Shown piece by piece: positions 1 to 8,718 of a DNA stretch of 16,423 nt. The first letter of the stretch is position 1; each line of letters begins with the position of its first letter. The position numbers and the translations under genes were made by a program. Under the pieces are notes generated by a model, which was not told the origin of the DNA, made no database searches, and saw nothing but the letters and a program-made list of their open reading frames with translations. Origin of the DNA: CAZHRJ01 sp964534765 (GTDB lineage: Bacteria > Lindowbacteria > 2-12-FULL-62-27); NCBI GenBank assembly GCA_964534765.1, contig CAZHRJ010000069.1, positions 1 to 16,423 of the forward strand, in the 5' to 3' direction.

Positions 1-3000
1 ACAATCCGCACGACATCCCTGTGCCGCTTATCCGTTACGGCGTCCGCCAGAAGTTTTTCCGACACGATCGATCCCCTCTTGGCGTCCGGCTCGCCGGATA
101 AATACGTCATCAGATAGGCCCGGCCGGCGGCGCCCCGGTTGATCTCCAGCTGAATCCGCCGGTCAAAGGCCTGCTCCCGCAGATCCGTATCGGCATCGGC
201 GTCAGTGCCCAGGGCATCGTACCGGGCAATCGCCTGGTCCAACCGGCCCAGATCCTCAAGAAGGCTGGCCGTGGACAGCCTCAGCTCCGCGCGGCGCCGC
301 GGCGCCGGATCCAGCTTCATCAGCCGATCAATCGCCTTGATCGATTTCTCCCTCTCGTTCAACGCCAGACACGCGGAATAATACGCCTCCGCCGCCATCG
401 CCCGGTCGCGAATGGCCGTGAGCCGGTCGCCGAAGGTTTCGAAAATCCACACGGCCTGCGCGTTCAGATTCGAGTTTTTCGCCGCGGTCACGCCGAATAG
501 AATTGATTCTTCGTAGAACTTGAACGTCGTTGCCTCCTGTAATACCGGTTTCAATACCTCCATCCCCTGCGCGCCCTGGCCCCGTGAAACCAGCGCGCCC
601 GCGTAGCGGTATCCCGCCGACAGCCGAACTTCGGAATCGGCCGCGCCGACCAGCCGCTGGTATATCTCCTCCGCGACCGGCTTGCCCTGAAGACGCAGGC
701 TCTCGGCCTTGTAAAAATCGAGCCGCGCGGAAATCTCCGGTTTGAATTTGTCCGTCTGAACTCCGTCCATGAGCTTCAGTGTCTCATCATATTTTCCTCC
801 CGCAACCGCGGCCTGGACCGCAACCAGCAGAACATCCCCCTCCGCTCCGAAATCCTTCACATGCCGCGCCGCCTCCCGGTAAATCTCCTCCACGTCGTTT
901 TTCCGCTCCGCCAGCTTCACTCGCAACAGCGACGCCTCCTGCTTGAACGCCCCTTCCTTGGAATTCTCGACGAAGGAGATTTTCTCCAATGCCTTGTCGT
1001 TCTGTCCAAGAGACGTGTAGACCTTCGCCGCCTCCAACGCCACGGAGTGCGACATGGCCGATGCCGGATTCGCCTTCAGAAATTCCTCATAGTCCGCCGC
1101 CGCCTCAGCCTGCAGATTCAGCTTGATCTTGCAGAGACCCCGCGCAAACGCCGCTTCGTGAGCCCACCGCGTCCCGCCATATTTTTTTTCGACCGCCTCG
1201 TACCCGCTCAGCGCCTTTCGGAAATTTTTGAGATTGTAGTGGCAGTCGGCGAATTTGAGTCCCGCCTCGGCCTGAAGCGCGCTGTCGGGCGTATTTTTCA
1301 CCAGCCCGAACATCGGGGCCGCGCTGTCGAATTGCTCCTTGTTGAAATGCACCATCGCCCCCAGGAAATAGACATGCGCCCGCGCTTCCGGATCCTGAAC
1401 ATCCTGGATTTGCGTTTCGATCAGCCGGAAAAGATCGGCGGCTCGATCGGACCGGTAATAGAGATCGGACAGAGTCAAGAGGGTTTTGTCCACCGTCGCG
1501 CGCGTCCGCGACGCGTCCGTGTCCCGCAGAATTCCGCCAAACCATGCCTCCGCCGTCTTGTCCTGGCCCTGCTGCATGTCCACGTATCCCCGCTTGTACC
1601 GGTACCCAGCCTCGCCCGATATCGAGGGATTTTTTTCAAGGGCCGCCAAAAGGCCCTTGGCGCCGGCGTAGTCCTTTTTGGCGATCTTCACCGAGGCCAG
1701 ATTGTAGACGGTGTTCGCGTAGATCTCGTTGCTCTCGGCCACCGCCGCTTCGGCCGACCGGCCGCCCAAGACTTCCAGGAACGATTTTTCAGAGAGGTCC
1801 AGTTCGCCCGCGTCAAAGGCGAGGAGTCCCAGAGCGAATTTTGCCTCCGCCACGTATTTTCCGGCCGGGAACTTTTCGAGATATCCCGAATAGGCCGATC
1901 GCGAGGCCGCGGCCGCGCCAAGCTGCGGGGCCAGCCGGCAGTTCCAGAACACCACTTCCTCCGCCATCGGGTCCGACGCCCCCCGGCCCTCCATGAATTT
2001 CGCCAGCCGCTCGAACGACTCCGCGGCCGCCTTGAATTTCTTCAACTCGAAATTCACCGCCATGTCGTAGTAGATCGCCTTCGCCTGAGCCGTGTCGTCT
2101 TTCGACAGAGCCGATACGGCCTTTCGCGCATATCGCAACACGTCCGCGTACTGTCTCGCGCCGTAGAGGGATTCAACAATGAAAAGATAGGTCCGGCCCT
2201 CGCTCAATCGGCCGGCGAATTCCTCCGCCACCGTCACCGCCTCCAGCCGGCCTTCGGTATCGGCCGCATCCTTGCGGCCGGTCTTGATCAGGTGCTCGAT
2301 GAAATGTGTGTACGCCAGATACACCACATCCGCCTCCTGGGATTCGTCCGCCGCCTGACGATACCACTTGAGTCCCTCCGGCCTGCCGAGCTTCGAGAGG
2401 ATGTCCCCCAGGAGCACCGCCGCTCCCGCTCGATGCGAACTGGTCGGCGGGTTCGACGCGAACATGCGTTCCAGAGTTTTTCTGGCCTCGTCGTTCATGC
2501 CCCCGCGGTGGTAAGCCAGCGCCGTGAAATAGACCGCTTCCGTGGCCGCCACGGTGTCCTCCCTGCGCCGCAGGCCCACCGCCGCGTATTTCTCCGCCGC
2601 TTCCTTGAATTTTCCGGTCTCCATGTAGACTTTGGCGTAGAGCTCGTCCAGCTTCGTGGCCAGGGCCGGATTCGGATTTTGAATTTTTCCGGCCGACGCA
2701 ATCGCGGGATCGTAGGATTTCAGATTGAAGAGAGTCTGCGACAGATCAAACAACGACAGGTTCCGCGCGGATGCGTCCGGCGCGGCATCGACCGCCTTTT
2801 CAAAAAATCCCTGCGCGTCCCCGTATCGGCGGCTGTCAAAGTAAACCTGCCCATTCAATTGAAGATAGGGGTACGACGCTGTCTGGCGAATCCGGCCGAG
2901 AACCTCCAGTGCCGTGTCATGCCGGCTCTTCAAATAGGCGCTCTCGGCCATGAAGAGGTACGCGTCGTCCAGAAGCCGCGGAAGATTCGCCGTCTCCGCG

Positions 3001-3944
3001 ATCTCCACCGCCCTCGCGGCCCGCCATTCGGCCGTGCCCTCCTTGCCGCCGCGGCGGCTGAGGACGGCCAGCCGAAGCCACGCGTCACCCTTGATCTCGG
3101 GCGAGACGCTCTCCATTTCGACCACTGACTTGAATTTTTTTTCGGCGCCGTCGTCGTTGCCCAGCGTGAGTTCCGACCATGCGGCGTTCCAGATCGCCCG
3201 GGATTTCATGTCCGCGGTCGACTTCTCGTTCGTCAATACCTTCTCGTACCACTTTAAACTCTCCCGAAACCGCCCCCGCTCATACATCATGTCCCCGATC
3301 GCCAGCATCGCGTCCGCCTGGCGCGCGTGATCCCGATTTTCGGTGACGGGACTAAGCATCTCATATGCCGGAGTGTCCTGACTTTGCTGGATGAGCAGCC
3401 GGCCCAGCTCAAACCGGGCATCCAGCCTGTACTTCTCCTCTATTTTCGCCCGGCCCAGCAGGTCCCTCAGAACTTCCTCGGCGGGGGCCGATTGCTTAAG
3501 CTGTGTGTACGAGTACGCCGCCATGATCAGACTCTCGCCGATAATCGTCTCGTCCCCTTTTTTCGCCGCCTCACTGAAAAACCCGGCCGCCTCTTGATAC
3601 CGCGCCTGCCGGTAGGCGGCGAACCCTGCGCCAAACAGCGCCCTCGGCAGAAATTTGGATTGGGGGTGGTCGCTCACGATTTTCTTGTAGTATTCCAGCG
3701 CGCGGTCGTAGGCCTTCAGCCGCTCCTGGGTCTCCGCATACCAGTATTGGACTTCGTCGATTCGCTCGGCATCCGGACTTTCATCCAAGATCTTCTTGAA
3801 TATGTCCGACGCCAGCTCGTATTCGCCCCGCTTAAACAGCGATACGCCTGAATTGAACTCCCGGGGACTGATCCGGCCGGCGGCATGGACCACGGTCGTG
3901 ATCAGTAACACCGCAACCATGCCGCACCCGGCCCTTGACTTCAT
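1..3944 (-). CDS. Large exported TPR-repeat protein (C-terminus beyond window)
   Basis: The minus-strand frame is open from position 3944 to the left edge in every stretch I translated, giving at least 1,314 residues with no stop in view. The N-terminus (MKSRAGCGMVAVLLITTVVHAAG) is a typical signal peptide: basic start, hydrophobic core and small residues before a likely signal-peptidase I site near residue 22. The rest is a long run of helical TPR-type units, for example around residues 25-60 (FNSGVSLFKRGEYELASDIF), 195-230 and many after that, with the usual G-Y/F-A spacing. The protein is therefore probably an exported scaffold that binds other proteins. No catalytic motif is visible. The ATG at 3944 gives the cleanest signal peptide. 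A GTG at 3956 lies 10 nt after GGGAGG on this strand and is a serious alternative start. It lies downstream of aceK on the same strand, separated by about 235 bp. The exact role is unknown. TPR content is well supported; export is inferred from the leader. Confidence 0.85.
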   Translation of the reverse strand, partial: MKSRAGCGMVAVLLITTVVHAAGRISPREFNSGVSLFKRGEYELASDIFKKILDESPDAERIDEVQYWYAETQERLKAYDRALEYYKKIVSDHPQSKFLPRALFGAGFAAYRQARYQEAAGFFSEAAKKGDETIIGESLIMAAYSYTQLKQSAPAEEVLRDLLGRAKIEEKYRLDARFELGRLLIQQSQDTPAYEMLSPVTENRDHARQADAMLAIGDMMYERGRFRESLKWYEKVLTNEKSTADMKSRAIWNAAWSELTLGNDDGAEKKFKSVVEMESVSPEIKGDAWLRLAVLSRRGGKEGTAEWRAARAVEIAETANLPRLLDDAYLFMAESAYLKSRHDTALEVLGRIRQTASYPYLQLNGQVYFDSRRYGDAQGFFEKAVDAAPDASARNLSLFDLSQTLFNLKSYDPAIASAGKIQNPNPALATKLDELYAKVYMETGKFKEAAEKYAAVGLRRREDTVAATEAVYFTALAYHRGGMNDEARKTLERMFASNPPTSSHRAGAAVLLGDILSKLGRPEGLKWYRQAADESQEADVVYLAYTHFIEHLIKTGRKDAADTEGRLEAVTVAEEFAGRLSEGRTYLFIVESLYGARQYADVLRYARKAVSALSKDDTAQAKAIYYDMAVNFELKKFKAAAESFERLAKFMEGRGASDPMAEEVVFWNCRLAPQLGAAAASRSAYSGYLEKFPAGKYVAEAKFALGLLAFDAGELDLSEKSFLEVLGGRSAEAAVAESNEIYANTVYNLASVKIAKKDYAGAKGLLAALEKNPSISGEAGYRYKRGYVDMQQGQDKTAEAWFGGILRDTDASRTRATVDKTLLTLSDLYYRSDRAADLFRLIETQIQDVQDPEARAHVYFLGAMVHFNKEQFDSAAPMFGLVKNTPDSALQAEAGLKFADCHYNLKNFRKALSGYEAVEKKYGGTRWAHEAAFARGLCKIKLNLQAEAAADYEEFLKANPASAMSHSVALEAAKVYTSLGQNDKALEKISFVENSKEGAFKQEASLLRVKLAERKNDVEEIYREAARHVKDFGAEGDVLLVAVQAAVAGGKYDETLKLMDGVQTDKFKPEISARLDFYKAESLRLQGKPVAEEIYQRLVGAADSEVRLSAGYRYAGALVSRGQGAQGMEVLKPVLQEATTFKFYEESILFGVTAAKNSNLNAQAVWIFETFGDRLTAIRDRAMAAEAYYSACLALNEREKSIKAIDRLMKLDPAPRRRAELRLSTASLLEDLGRLDQAIARYDALGTDADADTDLREQAFDRRIQLEINRGAAGRAYLMTYLSGEPDAKRGSIVSEKLLADAVTDKRHRDVVRI

Positions 3945-3998
3945 CCATCTCAACACCCGTCATCGACCTCCCATCATTTCCCCACACCCACTCTATGT

Positions 3999-4030
3999 AT
4001 ATATATCGTCCTCCCACCCTCCGGAGTCCA
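3999..4030 (-). promoter_or_regulatory. Candidate sigma-70-type promoter for the TPR gene
   Basis: On the minus strand a TGGACT box (4025-4030) is followed after 17-19 nt by an A/T-only run containing TATATA (about 4000-4007). This is the most AT-rich stretch in a GC-rich region. It lies about 45 nt before the GTG at 3956 and 55 nt before the ATG at 3944, leaving room for a short leader with GGGAGG. The -35 box matches consensus at 4 of 6 positions. This is a by-eye call with no experimental support. Confidence 0.35.
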
Positions 4031-4104
4031 TGAGAAAAAGCGTGCTGGAACCCATCGGAGTACTGTCGGCCGGCGAGAAAAAAGGGGGGCGGCTATAGTC
4101 CCGC

Positions 4105-4188
4105 GGCTAGTCCTATGGCTAGTCCTACGGCTAGTCCTGCGGCTAGTCCTGCGGCTAGTCCTGCGGCTAGTCCTGCGGCTAGTCCTGC
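4105..4188. repeat. Seven 12-bp tandem repeats spanning the aceK stop codon
   Basis: Seven head-to-tail copies of GGCTAGTCCTGC (plus strand) run from 4105 to 4188. The first two copies vary at the last two bases (AT and AC), and a degenerate copy with an insertion (4091-4104) precedes them. On the minus strand the unit closest to aceK contains its last codons and its TAG stop (4179-4181). Because the period is a multiple of three, each further unit repeats Gln-Asp-stop-Pro in the same frame, so the stop codon exists in seven tandem copies. Each unit carries one CTAG. There are no spacers, so this is not CRISPR. It probably arose by slippage from the end of the gene. Confidence 0.95.
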
Positions 4189-6902
4189 AGATGATCCAGC
4201 AGATCGTCGACCTTGTCCATCTCCTCGTCCGCGGATGCCAGCATCTGGTTGATCTCCGTCCGGGTCAACCTCAGGGCCTTGCACGCGTCCTCACTCACCG
4301 ACGGGTTGACCGAGTCGCCGGGGTCGCCGTATTTTTGTTTTCGCGCCAGAAAATTGCCCACATTCACCAGCGAAACCAGCGGCGCATTCAATACCGCCAG
4401 GGCCGGCGTCGGATAGTAGCGGATCGCCTCGACCAGATGGACGGGCAGCTTCCAGCGGGTTGCCAGATAAACGCCGATCTGGCAGTGATCCACGCCGAAA
4501 ATATCGCGCTCCATCACCTGCAACGCCTTTCTTTCCTTCCGCGCCCGCTTGACCGCCTGGATGAATTCGTCGTGGAAAAACTGGTCAAATACCAGCTTGC
4601 CCATCCCGTGCAAAATCCCCGCGATCAGACACTCCTCCGGCAATGGATAATTCACCCGCCGGCCCGCCATGTCGGCCATCACTCCGGTGCAAATCGAATG
4701 ATCCCAGAAAGCCCGAATGTCAAAATCCTCGGTAGACTTGTTTTCAAATATGCGGATCACCGACGCCGAAAGGGCCAGACTCTTCACGGCATTGAATCCC
4801 AGGATCACCACCGCCTGCGTCACGGTCGATACCTGCCGCGGAAATCCATAAAATGCCGAATTCACGATCTTCAACACGCGCACCGTCAGGGCCTGATCCA
4901 TCCGGATGATCCGGTTGACGTCTTCCGCAGAGGTCTTGGGACTTTCGATCATCGTCAGAAGACGGTTCACCACGGCGGGCAGGGTGGGCAGTTTTTCTAT
5001 GCCGTCAAGGATCGACCGGTATTCGTCTTTGAGTTCCGGCGCCGGCGTATCGCTCTGGATCGGCAAATGGGTGTACCTCCTTCGGTCCGACTGACCTACC
5101 ACGATAACGGGCCGCGCCGGCCATGCGGCAGGCGGCCCCGCGAGCCCCACAGACCACCTCAAATTCTGATTTTCGTCAATCCTTTTCAGTCGTCTGACCT
5201 GCTTGTAGGGGAAAAAGTCGGCGACATAGCCCGATCGGATGCGGTCCTGCATTTTCCGCCAAAACTCCAGCGTGAACAGGTCCCGGTGCCAGCTATCGAA
5301 TGCGCTCCGAAGAGGCCCGTCAAGGCCGAGAAATCGACCGAATTCCTCCGGAAAAACGTCCCGCTCCTTCACGAAAAACCACGGTTCCGCCGACATCTCG
5401 TCCATCTCGTCCGCGGCCTCCGGAATCTCCCGAAAATGGCAGTCGGTCAAGAGGCATAATTCATCATAATCATAAAAAACCACCCGGCCGTGCCGGGTGA
5501 CACCGAAATTTTTAAGCAGCACGTCACCCGGAAAAATGTTCGCGCCGGCTAAATCCTTGATCGCGAATCCCAGGTCCACCACCGCATCCCGCGCGTCCTT
5601 CTCGCCCGCCTGACAAAGATACAGGTTCAGCGGCGTCACCCGCCGCTCCACGTACGCGTGCTCGATCACAACCTCCCGGCCCGCGGCCCTCACGGTGCCG
5701 GGAGCCAGGTCGAGAAGCTCCGCCAGAAGTTCAGGGGCGAACAGCCCCCTCTGAAATACCAGGTTCTCGAATTCCTGCGCGTCGATGAGCCGGCCGGCCC
5801 TGTCGTGTTTGAATACCAGCGCATACCGTTCTTTGACCTGCTGCTTCGTTGTTCGTTTCGCGTAGCTGAATCGGTCCTTGATGATTTTGAAGACAACGTC
5901 GTAGGCGTGAAGAGTGAAAACCACCATCACCATCCCTTTTTCCCCCGGCGCCGGCTCGAACCGGTCATCCGATGCGTCAAAATGCCGCAGCAGGTCCCGA
6001 TACAGCTCGGTCTTGCCGAATTTGTTGTACCCGATCGCCGTGTACAACTCCGCAACGGGCTTCAGCGGCATCAGCGTCTTTAAGAACTGAATCACCTCGT
6101 GTGGGATTGGCGCGTCGACCTGGAAATACGACCGCGTAAAACTGAAGACGATGCTCGCCTCGTCCTGGGTGAGTAAAACCGCGTCCACGAACACGCCCCG
6201 GTCGGCATTCAGAATCGCAAGGACCAGAGGGATCGGCCCGGAAGGGGCATGGATACGGCCGAGGATATAGGCGCCGCGATTCCGGTAAAATACCGGCCGC
6301 ATCACGTCCACCGCCGGCATGGCCGCGCCATCGCCCCGGTCCCGCCGGCCCAGATGGGCGTCGATCCGGTCCGCCACCCGCTTGACGTCCCGCTCCATAT
6401 CTTCATAGGCGACGTCAAATGCCTTTTGCCGCAAAATCCCGCGTATCCAATCCTCGCTCGACGGGATGCCGGCATAGGTCTGATAGATCGGATTGTCCGG
6501 GTTCGCCGACCTGCGCTCCTCAAAATGCTCCTCTAAGAACTCCACTTCCGGGTCCACGCCCACCGTGTCCATCATCCGGCGGCATACGGAGTTGAAAAAG
6601 GTGTGGCACAGCTCCACGTCGCTTCGGGATTGAATCACAGTCGAATACCTGTCCCGAACCTCCACCCAGAACCCGCGGTCATGCGCGAGTTCTGCGTGAG
6701 ACTGACGCATTTCGGCCGTTACCCGGTCCACGGAATTCTTGTAGAGATCCAGCCGCCGCACCGCGTCCTCCTGCGCGCCGGGCCAGTCCCGTTTTTCAAA
6801 CCGTGATTTGGCGCCCAGCGTGATCTGCTGAAACATCCGATGGTACGCGTCAAAGGCTTCGTGAATCAGCGCGGCACAGCGCCCGGCCAACTCCCGATTC
6901 AT
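4179..6902 (-). CDS. aceK: Isocitrate dehydrogenase kinase/phosphatase fused to a C-terminal HDOD domain
   Basis: This 907-residue protein joins two domains. Residues 1-575 match full-length AceK, the bifunctional enzyme that phosphorylates isocitrate dehydrogenase to send isocitrate into the glyoxylate bypass and dephosphorylates it to restore the TCA cycle. Visible landmarks are the nucleotide loop APGEKGMVMVVFT (318-330), the lysine of VFKIIKDRF (337-345), EFENLVF (377-383), and NIFPGD-LLKNFGVTRHGR (455-473) followed by FYDYDE (476-481), which carries the catalytic Asp residues 460, 478 and 480. After a Pro/Arg-rich linker (about 585-624), residues 625-835 form an HDOD domain: LPTLPAVVNRLL (639-650), KIVNSAFYGFPRQVSTVTQA (678-697), WDHS (733-736) and AGILHGMGKL (761-770). 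The HD pair is His765-Gly766, so metal-phosphohydrolase activity is unlikely. The tail (836-907) is unassigned. The ATG at 6902 follows the aceA stop by 16 nt, with only a weak AGCGGA upstream. It is the last gene of an aceBAK-type operon. E. coli AceK (578 residues) has no HDOD part. Confidence 0.95.
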   Translation of the reverse strand: MNRELAGRCAALIHEAFDAYHRMFQQITLGAKSRFEKRDWPGAQEDAVRRLDLYKNSVDRVTAEMRQSHAELAHDRGFWVEVRDRYSTVIQSRSDVELCHTFFNSVCRRMMDTVGVDPEVEFLEEHFEERRSANPDNPIYQTYAGIPSSEDWIRGILRQKAFDVAYEDMERDVKRVADRIDAHLGRRDRGDGAAMPAVDVMRPVFYRNRGAYILGRIHAPSGPIPLVLAILNADRGVFVDAVLLTQDEASIVFSFTRSYFQVDAPIPHEVIQFLKTLMPLKPVAELYTAIGYNKFGKTELYRDLLRHFDASDDRFEPAPGEKGMVMVVFTLHAYDVVFKIIKDRFSYAKRTTKQQVKERYALVFKHDRAGRLIDAQEFENLVFQRGLFAPELLAELLDLAPGTVRAAGREVVIEHAYVERRVTPLNLYLCQAGEKDARDAVVDLGFAIKDLAGANIFPGDVLLKNFGVTRHGRVVFYDYDELCLLTDCHFREIPEAADEMDEMSAEPWFFVKERDVFPEEFGRFLGLDGPLRSAFDSWHRDLFTLEFWRKMQDRIRSGYVADFFPYKQVRRLKRIDENQNLRWSVGLAGPPAAWPARPVIVVGQSDRRRYTHLPIQSDTPAPELKDEYRSILDGIEKLPTLPAVVNRLLTMIESPKTSAEDVNRIIRMDQALTVRVLKIVNSAFYGFPRQVSTVTQAVVILGFNAVKSLALSASVIRIFENKSTEDFDIRAFWDHSICTGVMADMAGRRVNYPLPEECLIAGILHGMGKLVFDQFFHDEFIQAVKRARKERKALQVMERDIFGVDHCQIGVYLATRWKLPVHLVEAIRYYPTPALAVLNAPLVSLVNVGNFLARKQKYGDPGDSVNPSVSEDACKALRLTRTEINQMLASADEEMDKVDDLLDHLQD

Positions 6903-6918
6903 GTTCCGCTGATAGTCT

Positions 6919-8718
6919 CTATCGTTTGAGGTCGAATTGTTTCTCGGTCAATCCTTTTCCGCCGATCCCCGTGGCCGACGCGCCACCGTAGATCAGCCGT
7001 TCGACCGATTCCCGCAGGCCCGACCCGGCAAACCACTGGTGCTTCAGGAAGGGCGCGCCCGTCTCTTTTTCCCGGCGCTGCACATCCCGAACATAGGCCA
7101 GCATCCCCTCCTCACGGAACGACCGGCCCAGAATGTGGGTCGCGAGCAGCTCCTGATGGCTGCCCATCAGCGTGACGAACTGGAACACATATCCCATCCG
7201 GCCCTGCCTGTCCTGGTGCGCGCGGTGTTTCGCGTCGATTTTCGCGCGGGACAGTCCTTTGTGGAGGTCCGGATTGTCCCAGTTGAAGGAGGGCGAGTTG
7301 TTGGCCGCGAGCAGTGCGTGCGGGAATTTTTGAAGAACGCCCTCGGCGAATGCGGCGGCCTCGCGGAGGCTCGGCTTTTCCTGCTCCATCCACAGAATAT
7401 CCGCGAACGGCGCAAATGCGCGCGCGCGGCAAATCGCCGCCTCCACGCAGGCCTTGATCTGGAAATATCCCTCGAAAACCTTTGGCTTGTGTTTGTTCCA
7501 GTCCACCCGGATACCCAATTTCTGCGCCAGCTCCACCTGCTCGCGAAGAGACAACCCTTTGTAGGGGTGGTTTTCCTCCGCCCAACGGGTTTTCATCCTG
7601 ACTTTTTGAGACTGGGAGGCGCTCAAGGAATCGATCGCGTCCCGGACGGCGTCGTAGTACGTTTTCAACCCCGCCTGACGGTTCCATTCGGTCGTCAGAA
7701 CTTCGATCATGTCCTTTGACCCCTTGTTGTCGGCCCGGTCGGAATGCGCCCAGACCCGCCGGATACCGAAGGCGAAGGTAGGCCAGTTTTTTTCCAGTTT
7801 TTTAACCCGCGATTCATTTTCTTTCCGGTTGGTCCGGTCCCAGGCCATGCCGACGATTTTTGCCAGCGCCGGGATTTCGTCTTTTGTCGTGCCGAGAATG
7901 AACCAGTGGTCCCGCGGGTCGACGTCCGACGTCAGAAGTTTCGCCGCTTCCGAATCCGTTCGCGCCACCAGCAACAGTTCGGATCCGTAGAGGTCCGCGG
8001 CGGCGCGCGCCTCGAGCAGCCGCAGGGTGTGCTCCTGAGTGGGGACGAGAACTTTGCCGGCCATGTGCCCGCATTTTTTTTTGCCGTGCGCCTGATCCTC
8101 GATATGCACGGCCGCCGCGCCGGATTCGACGAAGAGATCCATCAGCTCCGTCACCGCCTCGTGGCCTGTGTCCCCGTCGGCAAAAATCGGCAGGAAATAA
8201 TCCACCGCCGGCGTCCGGGCCATCTGGTCGGCCGTCAGGCGGCTGCGCTCCTCCCTCTGCCGCGCGTCGTACCACCGCTGGGCCCGCGTGATCCGGTCAA
8301 CCACTTTCGGAACCGTGTCGTATGGATATTTCGCCAGGTCCGGCCCGGTGCGGCCGGTGGAATAGTGAAGGAGGGATGCCTGCCAGCCGCTGACATAGAG
8401 CGCGTCGTAGCCGAGCATCGCGAGGACGGAAGCCTGCGCGCCGTCAATGACGCCGCCGGTGGCCATGTGGTTCGGGCGTTTTCCCGCCCGCGAGTTGGAT
8501 TTGAGTTTCTGGAGTCGCCGCCAGAATTTTCCGGCCATCTCATCCGTGAACGTGAACTTGTTGCGGATCCGTGCCCGGACGCGGACGAGATCCTCCGCGG
8601 TCCAGTATCGGGTCGTGTGTTTGAACCGCGGCTGCGATATCCACTTCTTGACGCTCTGGACTTCCTTCCGGAATTCGTCCCGCTCCCGCCGGGCCGCCCG
8701 GCTAAGCTCTCGTGACAT
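6919..8718 (-). CDS. aceA: Isocitrate lyase (long form)
   Basis: Isocitrate lyase splits isocitrate into succinate and glyoxylate, the first step of the glyoxylate bypass, in the cytoplasm. The 599-residue protein contains the catalytic signature KKCGH (residues 214-218, nucleophile Cys216), the ligand region VHIEDQAHG (204-212), ARTDSEAA (252-259) and the late active-site motif NNSPSFNW. E. coli AceA has 434 residues; this one belongs to the longer class, with extra sequence mainly after about residue 280 (FILGTTKDEIPALAKIVG onward). The frame stays open further upstream, but that part lies inside aceB. The ATG at 8718 (MSRELSRAARR) is chosen because it overlaps the aceB stop by 17 nt and follows AAGGGGA at suitable spacing. 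It is followed by aceK after 16 nt. The overlap implies translational coupling to aceB. Confidence 0.95.
   Translation of the reverse strand: MSRELSRAARRERDEFRKEVQSVKKWISQPRFKHTTRYWTAEDLVRVRARIRNKFTFTDEMAGKFWRRLQKLKSNSRAGKRPNHMATGGVIDGAQASVLAMLGYDALYVSGWQASLLHYSTGRTGPDLAKYPYDTVPKVVDRITRAQRWYDARQREERSRLTADQMARTPAVDYFLPIFADGDTGHEAVTELMDLFVESGAAAVHIEDQAHGKKKCGHMAGKVLVPTQEHTLRLLEARAAADLYGSELLLVARTDSEAAKLLTSDVDPRDHWFILGTTKDEIPALAKIVGMAWDRTNRKENESRVKKLEKNWPTFAFGIRRVWAHSDRADNKGSKDMIEVLTTEWNRQAGLKTYYDAVRDAIDSLSASQSQKVRMKTRWAEENHPYKGLSLREQVELAQKLGIRVDWNKHKPKVFEGYFQIKACVEAAICRARAFAPFADILWMEQEKPSLREAAAFAEGVLQKFPHALLAANNSPSFNWDNPDLHKGLSRAKIDAKHRAHQDRQGRMGYVFQFVTLMGSHQELLATHILGRSFREEGMLAYVRDVQRREKETGAPFLKHQWFAGSGLRESVERLIYGGASATGIGGKGLTEKQFDLKR

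Noticed and set aside
861..3128. A 755-codon open frame on the plus strand
   Set aside because: It is antisense to the TPR gene, its translation is Arg/Leu/Val-rich with no recognisable fold, and the opposite strand gives a clear signal peptide and TPR units. GC-rich codon bias keeps the complementary frame open.
4076..4095. Rho-independent terminator after aceK
   Set aside because: There is a C-run followed by a T-run on the minus strand, but no stem can be formed directly before it.
4105..4188. Possible CRISPR array or transposon end
   Set aside because: The repeats are 12 bp with no spacers, and no cas, transposase or integrase gene is in the window.
4093..4284. Minus-strand frame encoding a Gly-Leu-Ala-Ala repeat
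   Set aside because: It exists only because the 12-bp array is open in that frame and has no start signal of its own. Kept only as a possible frameshift tail in the findings.
4191..5459. A 422-codon open frame on the plus strand
   Set aside because: It lies entirely antisense to the HDOD and AceK coding region, and its His/Arg-rich translation has no family resemblance.
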